Positions 54,746 to 63,595 of a stretch of 64,000 nt of DNA are shown here, piece by piece. The DNA is from an uncultured Cytophagaceae bacterium (GTDB lineage Bacteria > Bacteroidota > Bacteroidia > Cytophagales > Spirosomataceae): assembly GCA_903907745.1 (NCBI GenBank), contig CAIVPF010000087.1, forward strand, positions 50,134 through 114,133. The letters are read 5' to 3'. Positions within the stretch are counted from its first letter, which is position 1. The number at the start of each line of letters is the position of its first letter. The notes below the pieces were generated by a model. It was not told the DNA's origin and did not search any database. It saw only the letters and a program-made list of their open reading frames with translations. A program made the translations under genes and the position numbers.

Positions 54746-55079
54746 TGTCAACCATGTAGCTTCAAGAGCTAGAAGAAAAAAAATCCTTAAGTTAGCCAAA
54801 GGATTTTACGGTCGCGGAAAGAATGTCTGGACTGTTGCTAAAAACAAAGTAGAGAAAGGTTTGCAATATGCGTACCGGGATCGTAAAGTAAAGAAAAGAG
54901 ATTTTCGTGGACTTTGGATTCAACGTATTAATGCAGCTGCCCGCCAAGAAGGTCTATCCTATTCGGCATTTATGGGTAAATACAATAAATCTGGAATGGC
55001 TTTAAACCGTAAGGTGTTAGCTGATTTAGCAATGAATCATCCAGAAGCATTTAAAGCGGTACTTAAGAAAATGTCTTAA
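54735..55079 (+). CDS. rplT: 50S ribosomal protein L20
   Basis: A 114-residue bL20 with the conserved opening [30 protein letters not shown] region and a C-terminal RNA-binding part ([19 protein letters not shown]). An early assembly protein that binds 23S rRNA domain II. It ends the thrS-infC-rpmI-rplT cluster; a strong hairpin follows. Confidence 0.97.
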   Translation: MPRSVNHVASRARRKKILKLAKGFYGRGKNVWTVAKNKVEKGLQYAYRDRKVKKRDFRGLWIQRINAAARQEGLSYSAFMGKYNKSGMALNRKVLADLAMNHPEAFKAVLKKMS

Positions 55080-55097
55080 TACCCTATATTAAAAAGG

Positions 55098-55128
55098 AAA
55101 GTCCCGAATTTATTCGGGACTTTTTTTT
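55098..55128 (+). terminator. Terminator after rplT
   Basis: Stem AAAGTCCCGAAT / ATTCGGGACTTT, with the inner AT pairs opening to a 4-base loop, followed by a run of eight T, 19 bases after the rplT stop. Confidence 0.9.
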
Positions 55129-55134
55129 ATCTTT

Positions 55135-55142
55135 TATCTTTG
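55135..55142 (+). promoter_or_regulatory. -7 box for the cysteine desulfurase operon
   Basis: TATCTTTG, a perfect TAnnTTTG, only 12 bases before the preferred TTG start and directly after the rplT terminator. Confidence 0.55.
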
Positions 55143-55154
55143 TTTCCTAATTCA

Positions 55155-56297
55155 TTGGCCTTGCAAACACCTCGTTATTTTGATTATGCGGCTAGCACAC
55201 CTGTAGATCCCATTGTCTTGGAATCTATGATGCCCTATTTTTCTAATATTTATGGAAACGCAGGTTCATCCCAACATTATTTTGGATGGCAGGCCAACGA
55301 AGGCGTTGAGCTAGCCAGAAAAGAAATTTCCGACTATTTTAAGGTACAATCTTCCCAAGTCGTATTTACTTCCGGAGCCACTGAATCCATAAATCTGGCT
55401 ATATCCGGCTACCTATCAAACCTAGAACCAGGTCACCTGATAACTTCCGCCATCGAACATAAAGCTGTCTTAGAGGTTTTCAAACATCTAGAAAAGCTAG
55501 GCTGGGATATTCGTTATCTAATGCCTTCGGAGGATGGTATTATTTCGCTTGAGGATATTCAAAATGCCATAATACCCGGCAAAACTCGTTTCGTCTCCAT
55601 CATGTGGGTGAATAATGAATTGGGAGTCATTAATCCAATTCATGAAATTGCTAAGCTCTGTTCTGAGCATGGTATTATATTTCACTCCGATGCGACACAG
55701 GCCATTGGTAAATTGGACATTCACCATGGACCATTACCTGATTTACTTAGTTTTTCAGGCCATAAAATTTATAGCCCCAAAGGTATCGGCGCTTTGGTTT
55801 TCAAAAAAGGAATTAGGCTACAACCTCTTATTTTAGGGGGAAGTCAGGAACGTAATTTAAGGGCTGGTACCTTGGCAGTCCAACAAATAGTGGCTCTGGG
55901 TACTTCTTTTTCTCGTCTCCCATTTTATTTGTCCCATCTTGATCGGATTACTTCTTATCAAAAGGACCTCGAATTAGTTTTAATCAATCATTTTCCTGAT
56001 CAAATTAGAATTAATGCATCCAATTCTACGAAAGTGCCACATTTGATAAATATCACGTTAGTAGGTATAGATTGGGAAAAGATGTTTCGAACCATGCCTC
56101 AAATTGCATTTAGTAATGGTTCGGCTTGTAATGCTAAGACACACAAACCCTCTCATGTTTTGATGGCACTAGGACATAAAGAAAGTGATGCATTAAGTAC
56201 GATGCGGATTTCTATTTCGCATGTAACTAAGGAAGAAGACTTTCAATTCTTAAAAAAATATTTGATTGAAAAATTGACCATTTTATTTTCTAAATGA
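55155..56297 (+). CDS. NifS/IscS-type cysteine desulfurase
   Basis: An approximately 380-residue PLP enzyme that removes sulfur from cysteine. Features: PRYFDYAASTPVDP at the start, TSGATESINLAI (about 75), WVNNELGVINPI (about 155), HSDATQAIGK (about 180), the PLP-lysine in SFSGHKIYSPKG (about 200) and the catalytic cysteine in SNGSACNAKTHKPSHVL (about 318-333). There is no ATG near the conserved N-terminus; TTG at 55155 (or 55161) is the best start, as the TTG at 55140 lies within the promoter box. Length is shorter than IscS (about 404). It overlaps XdhC by 4 bases, suggesting a molybdenum-cofactor sulfuration role. Confidence 0.85.
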   Translation: MALQTPRYFDYAASTPVDPIVLESMMPYFSNIYGNAGSSQHYFGWQANEGVELARKEISDYFKVQSSQVVFTSGATESINLAISGYLSNLEPGHLITSAIEHKAVLEVFKHLEKLGWDIRYLMPSEDGIISLEDIQNAIIPGKTRFVSIMWVNNELGVINPIHEIAKLCSEHGIIFHSDATQAIGKLDIHHGPLPDLLSFSGHKIYSPKGIGALVFKKGIRLQPLILGGSQERNLRAGTLAVQQIVALGTSFSRLPFYLSHLDRITSYQKDLELVLINHFPDQIRINASNSTKVPHLINITLVGIDWEKMFRTMPQIAFSNGSACNAKTHKPSHVLMALGHKESDALSTMRISISHVTKEEDFQFLKKYLIEKLTILFSK

Positions 56298-57337
56298 AGG
56301 AGTTAAAGCAAATCATTCGAAAAATTAGAGACCTCCAAAACGAGGGTGTCTCATTTTGTTTGGCCACAGTCGTTCATGTAGATGGCTCAGCCTATCGAAG
56401 ACAAGGGGCACGTATGTTGATATCGGAAAACGGAGACTGGTGGGGAGGTATTTCAGGAGGGTGTTTAGAAGGCGATATGTTGAAAAAGGCACAATTTGCC
56501 ATGATGAGCCATTCCCTTCAAACTGTGCAATATGATACAAGGGAAGACGATCCTTTTGAATTAGGCATTGGATTGGGTTGCAATGGGCTGATTGATATTT
56601 TAATTATACCCGATCAAGAATATTTGATTTCATTTGCGGATCTATTAGAAAGGCAAATGGAAGAAAATGTCTCCACTCTTCTTCTCCATATTTTTTCTAA
56701 AAAGGATTCTAAATTGCACTGTATTACGAAGTGTATGGAACGTCCTGTCTCAATAGATGAGACATCATGGACCGCTTGTCATAACTTAGGTTCCGCTTTC
56801 TTTTGGGAAACGGAAGATGAATATTGTTTTTTGGAAAGAATTCCAGCGAAGTCCCGTTTATGGATTTTTGGTAATCAATTCGATTCACTTAATTTAATTG
56901 AACTATGTGAATGGTTGGATTGGGAGGTACATTGGGTTGGTAATCTGACTAAAATGCCTTCGACCTATGTTGCTAAGGTTTCTTCTTGTTATGGCTGGGA
57001 AGACGCTCGTTCGATTATGCCCACGGATCATTTGGTGATGATGACGCATGATTTTGACCGTGATGTTCGACTTATTTCAGAAATAATTCCGAGCCTAAAT
57101 CCGAATCAATATCTCGGCATTTTAGGACCTAAAAAGCGGATGGATAAACTTCAATCGGCTTTAAGTAATACGTTAACGAATGAAATTAGAAATCGGATAT
57201 TTAGTCCTGTTGGTTTAGATTTGGGAGCTCAGGGCCCCTATGAAATCGCGGTTGCCATTATTTCTGAAATAATAGCGCATGCAAATGGTCGTGATGGACA
57301 TTTCTTACGTAAGCGATCTGGGTCAATTCATGGATAA
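56294..57337 (+). CDS. XdhC/CoxI family protein
   Basis: A 347-residue XdhC-type protein, coupled to the desulfurase by an ATGA overlap. The N-terminal CoxI domain has LATVVHVDGSAYRRQGARML (about 23-42) and GGISGGCLEGDMLKKA (about 50-65), and YDTREDDPFELGIGLGCNGLIDIL (about 80-105). The C-terminal Rossmann region (about 195-330; LWIFGNQFDSLNLIELCEWL) has a degenerate glycine motif where classical members show GAGxxA. In Rhodobacter, XdhC binds molybdenum cofactor and hands it to xanthine dehydrogenase after sulfuration by a NifS-like enzyme. No Mo enzyme gene is in the window. Confidence 0.85.
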   Translation: MKELKQIIRKIRDLQNEGVSFCLATVVHVDGSAYRRQGARMLISENGDWWGGISGGCLEGDMLKKAQFAMMSHSLQTVQYDTREDDPFELGIGLGCNGLIDILIIPDQEYLISFADLLERQMEENVSTLLLHIFSKKDSKLHCITKCMERPVSIDETSWTACHNLGSAFFWETEDEYCFLERIPAKSRLWIFGNQFDSLNLIELCEWLDWEVHWVGNLTKMPSTYVAKVSSCYGWEDARSIMPTDHLVMMTHDFDRDVRLISEIIPSLNPNQYLGILGPKKRMDKLQSALSNTLTNEIRNRIFSPVGLDLGAQGPYEIAVAIISEIIAHANGRDGHFLRKRSGSIHG

Positions 57338-57370
57338 AAAAAATCCCAGTCAAAGACCGGGATTTTTTAT
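57336..57370. terminator. Bidirectional terminator between xdhC-like gene and dnaK
   Basis: A8 tract, stem AATCCC / GGGATT plus an inner GTC / GAC, and a T6 tract. Symmetric, so it can serve both convergent genes. Confidence 0.85.
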
Positions 57371-57386
57371 TTCACCTCTAAACCTA

Positions 57387-59276
57387 TTATTTAACTTCTT
57401 CGAAGGCTACATCTTCAGCGCCTCCATCATTGGAATCTGTAGGTTCTGCTGTATTTTGACCTGCATCCCCCGCATTTCCTGCCGCATACATTTCTTGTGA
57501 AGCAGCGGTCCAAGCGGTATTTAATTTTTCTAATCCTGAATCAATGGCGGCTAAATCTTGTGAAGCATGCGCTATTTTTAATTCTGCTAAAGCTCCTTCG
57601 ATGGCTGTTTTATTTCCTTCGGATAATTTTTCACCGTATTCTTTCAATTGTTTCTCAGATTGGAAAATCAATGCATCAGCTGAATTCACTTTCTCGACGC
57701 GCTCTTTTTCGATTTTATCCGTAGCCTCATTCGCTTTGGCTTCATTTCGCATCTTCTCGATTTCTTCATCTGTTAAACCGCTCGATGCTTCAATTCTGAT
57801 TTTTTGCTCCTTCCCTGTTCCTTTGTCTTTAGCTGAAACTTGGAGAATACCATTCGCATCGATATCAAAGGTTACTTCGATTTGAGGAATACCGCGTTGT
57901 GCCGGTGGTAAACCATCTAAATGAAAGCGTCCTAATGAACGGTTATCTTTGGCCATGGGACGTTCTCCTTGTAGTACATTAAGTTCTACGGAAGGTTGAT
58001 TATCCGCGGCGGTTGAGAATACCTCTGATTTTTTGGTAGGGATGGTTGTATTAGACTCAATTAATTTAGTAAACACTCCTCCCATCGTTTCAATACCCAA
58101 TGAAAGTGGTGTAACGTCCAATAATAACACATCTTTTACCTCACCGGTTAATACTCCTCCTTGGATTGCCGCTCCGATCGCCACCACTTCATCTGGATTA
58201 ACCCCTTTAGACGGTTTTTTACCAAAGAACTTTTCTACTTCTTCTTGGATACGTGGAATACGTGTAGAACCTCCAACTAAAATCACCTCGTCAATATCCG
58301 CATTGGTATATCCTGCGTTTTTCATGGCACGCTTACAAGGCTCCAAGGTGCGTCGGATTAAGCTATCGGCTAATTGCTCGAATTTTGCTCTGCTTAAAGA
58401 TCGAACTAAGTGTTTTGGAATACCGTCAACCGGCATGATATATGGCAAATTAATCTCAGTGGATGCGCCAGAACTTAATTCAATTTTTGCCTTTTCTGCG
58501 GCTTCCTTTAGGCGTTGTAAGGCCATTGGATCCTTGCGAAGGTCAATATTTTCATCTGAAATGAATTCTTCTGCTAACCAATTGATGATAACTTGATCAA
58601 AATCATCTCCCCCTAAGTGCGTATCGCCATCCGTTGATTTTACCTCAAATACCCCATCCCCTAATTCCAAAACAGATACGTCAAATGTTCCTCCACCTAA
58701 GTCGAAAACGGCAATTTTCATATCTTGCCCCTTTTTATCGACGCCATAGGCTAATGCAGCGGCGGTTGGTTCATTAATAATACGTTTCACTTCTAAGCCG
58801 GCGATTTGACCAGCTTCTTTGGTTGCTTGACGTTCTGCATCATTAAAATAAGCAGGGACGGTAATAACAGCTTCTGTAACGGTTTGGCCTAAATAATCTT
58901 CAGCGGTTTGTTTCATCTTCGTTAGAATTTGAGCTGAGATTTCTTGCGGGGTATATAAACGATCTCCAATGCGTACACGGGGCGTATCGTTATTTCCTTG
59001 TTCTACATTGTAGGAAATTGTTTTTAATTCAGATCCTACTTCTGAATATTTTTTACCCATAAATCGCTTTACGGATGAAATTGTGTTTTGTGGATTTGTG
59101 ATGGCTTGACGTTTCGCAGGATCACCTACTTTACGTTCGCCATTTTCTAAGAATGCTACAATCGATGGCGTTGTTCTCCTTCCTTCCGAGTTTGCAATAA
59201 CTACGGCCTCATTTCCTTCCATTACCGCCACACATGAGTTGGTGGTTCCTAAATCAATTCCAATTATTTTTCCCAT
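57387..59276 (-). CDS. dnaK: Chaperone DnaK
   Basis: A 629-residue Hsp70. The start at 59276 ([18 protein letters not shown]) matches the family; the earlier ATG at 59339 adds 21 unrelated residues. The nucleotide-binding domain has [22 protein letters not shown] (about 195) and VGGSTRIP (about 335). The substrate-binding domain follows, with a lid and a C-terminal disordered tail ([20 protein letters not shown]). It works with DnaJ and GrpE, whose genes are not adjacent. A palindrome sits in the divergent upstream gap. It shares the terminator with the XdhC-like gene. Confidence 0.97.
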   Translation of the reverse strand: MGKIIGIDLGTTNSCVAVMEGNEAVVIANSEGRRTTPSIVAFLENGERKVGDPAKRQAITNPQNTISSVKRFMGKKYSEVGSELKTISYNVEQGNNDTPRVRIGDRLYTPQEISAQILTKMKQTAEDYLGQTVTEAVITVPAYFNDAERQATKEAGQIAGLEVKRIINEPTAAALAYGVDKKGQDMKIAVFDLGGGTFDVSVLELGDGVFEVKSTDGDTHLGGDDFDQVIINWLAEEFISDENIDLRKDPMALQRLKEAAEKAKIELSSGASTEINLPYIMPVDGIPKHLVRSLSRAKFEQLADSLIRRTLEPCKRAMKNAGYTNADIDEVILVGGSTRIPRIQEEVEKFFGKKPSKGVNPDEVVAIGAAIQGGVLTGEVKDVLLLDVTPLSLGIETMGGVFTKLIESNTTIPTKKSEVFSTAADNQPSVELNVLQGERPMAKDNRSLGRFHLDGLPPAQRGIPQIEVTFDIDANGILQVSAKDKGTGKEQKIRIEASSGLTDEEIEKMRNEAKANEATDKIEKERVEKVNSADALIFQSEKQLKEYGEKLSEGNKTAIEGALAELKIAHASQDLAAIDSGLEKLNTAWTAASQEMYAAGNAGDAGQNTAEPTDSNDGGAEDVAFEEVK

Positions 59277-59305
59277 GATAGTTTTTAATTTTTTCCCCAC
59301 ATTCA

Positions 59306-59313
59306 CAAGGATA
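59306..59313 (-). promoter_or_regulatory. Candidate -7 box for dnaK
   Basis: Minus-strand TATCCTTG, one mismatch to TAnnTTTG, 30 bases before the dnaK start. No -33 partner. Weak support. Confidence 0.3.
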
Positions 59314-59345
59314 ATGCCATCCTGGTCATATGATGACATTTATGA

Positions 59346-59362
59346 CATATTGTCACAATATG
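59346..59362. repeat. Palindrome in the dnaK/desaturase divergent gap
   Basis: CATATTGTCACAATATG, 8-bp arms around one base, a likely protein-binding operator. Just beside it, ATGACAT is repeated at 59333-59339 and 59342-59348. It lies near both promoters. Confidence 0.55.
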
Positions 59363-59415
59363 AAATATTATTAATTAAATAGGTTGCCTTTCGTCAGGGA
59401 AAGGGCATATTCTTG

Positions 59416-59423
59416 TATATTTG
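59416..59423 (+). promoter_or_regulatory. -7 box for the DES1-like desaturase gene
   Basis: TATATTTG, a perfect TAnnTTTG, 21 bases before the ATG at 59444. Confidence 0.55.
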
Positions 59424-59443
59424 TGTCGCTAAAAACCATCAAT

Positions 59444-60442
59444 ATGTCTGAAATTTCTGATTTTACCTGGGTAGAAGGAGCCGAACCTCATCGCTTACGC
59501 ACCAAAGAAATTATTAAAAAACATCCTGAAGTAAAAAAGCTAATTGGAAAGAATCCGAATACCATGTATTGGATTTTGGCTTGTGTGAGTTTTCAATTAG
59601 TGATGGCTTATTATATCAAGGATTATTCTTGGTGGACTATCATTGCCGTAGCGTGGTTTATTGGTGCCTTTCCAGTGCATACTTTATTTGTTTGCATTCA
59701 TGAATCGGCGCATAATCTTATCTTTAAGAAAAATTCTTGGAATGTTTTTGCTGGTATTATAGCAAATTTTCCTTCGCTCGCTCCTACGGCTATATCTTTT
59801 AAAAATTATCATTTGAAACATCATGCATTTCAAGGAGTACATGAATTGGATGCGGATTTGCCGGATTATTGGGAAGCGAAATTAATTAATAATTATTTTG
59901 TTGGTAAGATGGTTTGGTTGTTTTTGTTTCCATTTTTTCAAGGGATTCGGACGATTCGTTGCATCGAATTAGCAGTTTTGGATCGTTGGGTGATTATGAA
60001 CATTGTTGCCCAAATTACCTTTGATGTCGCGATTGTCTATTTTTGGGGATGGCCGGCTCTAGCCTATTTGGGTTTAAGCTTTTTGTTTTCCGTGGGTTTA
60101 CATCCCTTAGGGGCGCGATGGATACAAGAGCATTATTTGGTCTTAGATAAAAACCAAGAAACGTATAGTTATTATGGAGGTTTGAATGGCATTAATATGA
60201 ATGTGGGATATCACAATGAGCACCACGACATGCCATCGATTCCCTGGAATAATTTGCCAAAATTAAAAGCTGCAGCTCCAGAATTCTATAAGAATTTAAA
60301 GTATCATACGTCTTTTGTCAAATTGTTTTTCACCTTTTTGTTTTCGCAAGAAGTGGGTTTATATTCCCGAATTGCCAGAAAAGAAAGAGGTGGAGTTGCC
60401 TTAATCGACAAATCCACCCCGGATATTGATTTAATAGCTTGA
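59444..60442 (+). CDS. DES1-like (dihydroceramide delta-4-type) desaturase
   Basis: A 332-residue membrane desaturase. The three histidine boxes are HESAHN (about 87-92), HLKHH (about 122-126) and NEHHDMPSIPW (about 255-265), the last being the signature of sphingolipid delta-4 desaturases (DES1/DEGS), not of delta-9 enzymes. Four or more hydrophobic helices separate them. The start at 59444 (MSEISDF) is set by the promoter box. Substrate in bacteria is likely a ceramide, or a sulfonolipid long-chain base as made by many Cytophagales; this is inferred, and no serine palmitoyltransferase is in the window. It is divergent from dnaK, with a palindrome in between. Confidence 0.85.
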   Translation: MSEISDFTWVEGAEPHRLRTKEIIKKHPEVKKLIGKNPNTMYWILACVSFQLVMAYYIKDYSWWTIIAVAWFIGAFPVHTLFVCIHESAHNLIFKKNSWNVFAGIIANFPSLAPTAISFKNYHLKHHAFQGVHELDADLPDYWEAKLINNYFVGKMVWLFLFPFFQGIRTIRCIELAVLDRWVIMNIVAQITFDVAIVYFWGWPALAYLGLSFLFSVGLHPLGARWIQEHYLVLDKNQETYSYYGGLNGINMNVGYHNEHHDMPSIPWNNLPKLKAAAPEFYKNLKYHTSFVKLFFTFLFSQEVGLYSRIARKERGGVALIDKSTPDIDLIA

Positions 60443-60444
60443 TT

Positions 60445-62769
60445 TTAAACTTCTGCTTCTTCGGGTATTTGTATTAATTTTTTGCCTTTGGAATCTAATG
60501 CATAAGCATTTCCAAATACATAAATAGTACAGGCTTTGTTAGAAAGATTTTGAATTTCAACGCCCAATTCGTATACCCGTATCTGAATCTGATTGGATCT
60601 AAAATTTATTTTAAACGAATATTCTGTCCATTGTTTGGGTAGAAATGGGCTAAAATGTAGGGCATTATTCGCTACTGTCATGCCTCCAAAGCCCTTAACG
60701 ATCGACATCCAGGTTCCTGCCATGCTGGTGATGTGGCAACCATCCTCCGTATCATTATTATAATCATCCAAATCTAAGCGCGCGGCGCGTGTGTAAAATT
60801 CATAGGATTTATCTTCCTTGCCTAATTTGGCTGCTAAAATACTATGTACACAGGGACTTAAGGATGATTCATGAACGGTAATGGGTTCATAGAAATTGTA
60901 GTTACGTTCTAATTCGGCCTTTGTGAAATCATTTTCAAAGAAATAAAATCCTTGGAGGACATCTGCCTGTTTGATGTAACAAGAACGTAAAATTCGGTCC
61001 CAAGACCAATTTTGGTTAATCGGTCTTTGCCCCATCGGAATTGTATCCACTGACGCGATTTCTTTATCTAAGAAACCATCTTGTTGTAAATAAATGCCAC
61101 GGTTTTTATCTTTCGGAAAATACATATGATCCGAAATTTGTTTAAATAGGTCTAGTTCCTCGAAATTAAAATCTGTCATTGCCATTTTTGACGAGGCAAT
61201 TTCAGGATATTGTTCGCATATTTCTTTGTGTACTTCGATGACATAACGCAGGCACCAAGCAGCTAAATAATTCGTGTACCAGTTATTGTTGATATTATTT
61301 TCATATTCATTAGGACCCGTGACACCCAGCATGACATAGTGTTTTTTGTCTTCGGACCAATTTACGCGTTGCGCCCAAAAACGCGCGATACCCAGCAATA
61401 CCTCCCATCCATACTCAGCTAAATGTTGGCGATCTCCCGTATAATTTACATAATCCTGAATAGCGTATGCGATAGCCCCATTGCGATGAATTTCTTCAAA
61501 GGTTATTTCCCATTCATTGTGACATTCTTCCCCATTCATGGTCACCATGGGATATAAAGCAGCACCATTTGAAAAGCCTAGTTTTTCAGCATTTTCAATG
61601 GCACGATCTAATTGTTTCCAACGGTAGATCAATAAATTTTTAGCTACTTCTGGGGCAGCTGTGGATAAATAGAAAGGAATGCAATAGGCTTCGGTATCCC
61701 AATAGGTACTTCCGCCGTACTTTTCACCTGTAAATCCTTTCGGGCCTATATTTAGGCGATCATCTTCGCCGGTATAGGTTTGATTTAATTGAAATATATT
61801 GAATCGGATCCCTTGTTGGGCCGCGACATCGCCTTTAATTTTAATATCATTTATCGCCCATTTGTTCGCCCAAGCGCTTTCCTGTTCGGCTAACATGGCC
61901 GGGAAACCCTTGGCTTGAATTCGAGTTAAATAGGAAAATAACTTATTTTCCAGTTCTGATTTCGGATGGTTCTCTGAACTTAGATTAACAGCGTATTTAA
62001 TGAGCGTTAATGGCTGATTTTCAAAAGCCTCTACTTCATATTGGATGGCAGCATATTTCTCTTTTGTGAGTGCATGGCCTTGAATATTAACGACTTGGTC
62101 AGTGCGAAGAAATTCGATTTTTTGGCCCGTAATGACCTCGAAGTTTGTTTTTTTTGTTTTAGACCAAACAAATGATGTATGATCTTGTGCATGAACTTTT
62201 ACTTCGTCCCAGAATGTATCATCGTAATTCGCGTCTTTATTTTTGATGTTTCCATCGATAAACACATTAAACTGAATGATTTCAGAAAAATTCAATGGCG
62301 TTAAGGAATAAGCAATTACGCCAGCTTCGTCGTCCGCTAAACTATTTAAACGAGTAGATTCGATTTGTACTTGTTTGCCATTGGATAACTCGATTTTGCA
62401 GGTTCTGAATAAAAAGCCCTTCTGCATGTTTAATTCACGGTAGAAGGAAAGAATTTTACAGGTATGCAGGTCTACAAGGATGCCATCGATTGATATTTCG
62501 ATGCCATTCCAATTCGCGGCATTGAGTACTTTGGCAAAATATTCTGGATATCCGTTTTTCCACCAACCTACTCGAGTTTTATCTGGGTAATACACCCCAG
62601 CTACGTAATTTCCTTGTAAGCTTTTTCCAGTATAGGTTTCTTCGAAGGACCCACGCTGGCCCATTCGGCCATTTCCTAAGGAGAATATAGATTCGGTGAC
62701 TTCGTTGAACTCAGGATGGAATTGATCTTCAATGACCTTCCATTCGTCCAATTTTAAATACTGCTTCAT
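60445..62769 (-). CDS. Maltose phosphorylase (GH65)
   Basis: A 774-residue GH65 phosphorylase. The N-terminal beta-sandwich (1-270) has FHPEFNEVTESIFSLGNG and GNYVAGVYYP. The (alpha/alpha)6 catalytic domain has YGGSTYWDTEAYCIPFYL (about 350) and the general acid in VTGPNEYENNINNNWYTN (about 485), as in maltose phosphorylase. It converts maltose and phosphate to glucose and beta-glucose-1-phosphate. Trehalose or kojibiose phosphorylase are alternatives in the same family. The beta-phosphoglucomutase gene upstream supports a beta-G1P product. Confidence 0.9.
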   Translation of the reverse strand: MKQYLKLDEWKVIEDQFHPEFNEVTESIFSLGNGRMGQRGSFEETYTGKSLQGNYVAGVYYPDKTRVGWWKNGYPEYFAKVLNAANWNGIEISIDGILVDLHTCKILSFYRELNMQKGFLFRTCKIELSNGKQVQIESTRLNSLADDEAGVIAYSLTPLNFSEIIQFNVFIDGNIKNKDANYDDTFWDEVKVHAQDHTSFVWSKTKKTNFEVITGQKIEFLRTDQVVNIQGHALTKEKYAAIQYEVEAFENQPLTLIKYAVNLSSENHPKSELENKLFSYLTRIQAKGFPAMLAEQESAWANKWAINDIKIKGDVAAQQGIRFNIFQLNQTYTGEDDRLNIGPKGFTGEKYGGSTYWDTEAYCIPFYLSTAAPEVAKNLLIYRWKQLDRAIENAEKLGFSNGAALYPMVTMNGEECHNEWEITFEEIHRNGAIAYAIQDYVNYTGDRQHLAEYGWEVLLGIARFWAQRVNWSEDKKHYVMLGVTGPNEYENNINNNWYTNYLAAWCLRYVIEVHKEICEQYPEIASSKMAMTDFNFEELDLFKQISDHMYFPKDKNRGIYLQQDGFLDKEIASVDTIPMGQRPINQNWSWDRILRSCYIKQADVLQGFYFFENDFTKAELERNYNFYEPITVHESSLSPCVHSILAAKLGKEDKSYEFYTRAARLDLDDYNNDTEDGCHITSMAGTWMSIVKGFGGMTVANNALHFSPFLPKQWTEYSFKINFRSNQIQIRVYELGVEIQNLSNKACTIYVFGNAYALDSKGKKLIQIPEEAEV

Positions 62770-62800
62770 TCCGTTTTTAGTTGAACTAGAGATAATCCTA

Positions 62801-62808
62801 CAAAAATA
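62801..62808 (-). promoter_or_regulatory. Candidate -7 box for maltose phosphorylase
   Basis: Minus-strand TATTTTTG, a perfect TAnnTTTG, 31 bases before the start. The gene could therefore be expressed apart from pgmB. Confidence 0.45.
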
Positions 62809-62849
62809 GAAAATGTCTCACAGCTGTAATTTCTGTGCTAAGGTGTTTC

Positions 62850-63497
62850 TTAAAATTTTAGTAAATCGCTGGCTAAAACACCTGTAAAATTGGGGATTAT
62901 TTTGTCTGCTTGGTGTAAAACATGTGCATCTCCAATCCCGATGGCCATCATTCCTGCACGTTTGGCTGCCTCTACTCCTGCTTCTGCATCTTCGAACACA
63001 ATACATGTTTCTGGGGACACCTGAAGCGCTTCGGCTCCTTTTAAGAAAACTTCTGGATCAGGTTTGCTTTTACTCACATGATTCCCATCAATAATGGCAT
63101 CAAAATAGGTGGCTAAACCTGTTTTTTCTAAAATAATTTGTGCGTTTTTACTTGCCGAACCTAAGGCAATTCGATACCCTAATTTTTGTATGTCTTCCAA
63201 AAACAATAGGACCCCTGGTAAAATCTCACCAGGATTCATATGGCTAATTAATTGTAAATAATGATCATTTTTTTCAATCAGCCATGCGTTCTTTTGTTCC
63301 TGTGTCGCCTCTTTATTCGCCCAAGCTAGTATTCGATCTAAAGATGCCACGCGGGAGACACCTTTTAATTGTTCATTTTGCGCCTCTGTTAAGATATATC
63401 CAAAATTTGCCCCTAAAGTTTTCCATGCTTGAAAGTGATATATCGCCGTATCCACTAAAACCCCGTCTAAATCAAATAAGCATGCCTTATACTTCAT
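62850..63497 (-). CDS. pgmB: Beta-phosphoglucomutase
   Basis: A 215-residue HAD-family enzyme turning beta-glucose-1-phosphate into glucose-6-phosphate. Nucleophile motif FDLDGVLVDTAIYHFQAW (aspartates at 8 and 10), LKGVSRVASLDRIL (substrate loop, about 44-57), GSASKNA (motif II) and FEDAEAGVEAAKRAGM (about 168-183). Start at 63497 (MKYKACLFDLDG); the longer reading adds 13 residues of non-conserved sequence. It lies 80 bases upstream of maltose phosphorylase on the same strand, and the pair forms the maltose phosphorylase pathway. Confidence 0.95.
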   Translation of the reverse strand: MKYKACLFDLDGVLVDTAIYHFQAWKTLGANFGYILTEAQNEQLKGVSRVASLDRILAWANKEATQEQKNAWLIEKNDHYLQLISHMNPGEILPGVLLFLEDIQKLGYRIALGSASKNAQIILEKTGLATYFDAIIDGNHVSKSKPDPEVFLKGAEALQVSPETCIVFEDAEAGVEAAKRAGMMAIGIGDAHVLHQADKIIPNFTGVLASDLLKF

Positions 63498-63533
63498 CCT
63501 ATGTATTTTATGTATTTTTTCCTTTTGAATGAC

Positions 63534-63541
63534 CAAAATTA
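63534..63541 (-). promoter_or_regulatory. Candidate -7 box for pgmB
   Basis: Minus-strand TAATTTTG, a perfect TAnnTTTG, 36 bases before the pgmB start, in the gap shared with the amylase gene. Confidence 0.45.
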
Positions 63542-63595
63542 TTACTTTTACAGATAGCTTAAAAGGAAAATTAGCTATGCTAATCTGTTTATTTT

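Noticed and set aside
57380..57390. AAACCTATTAT near the dnaK stop.
   Set aside because: Located at the 3' end of a gene with no flanking pattern; probably chance in AT-rich DNA.
59277..59339. N-terminal extension of DnaK to ATG 59339.
   Set aside because: It adds 21 non-conserved residues before the invariant [12 protein letters not shown] start, and covers the likely promoter.
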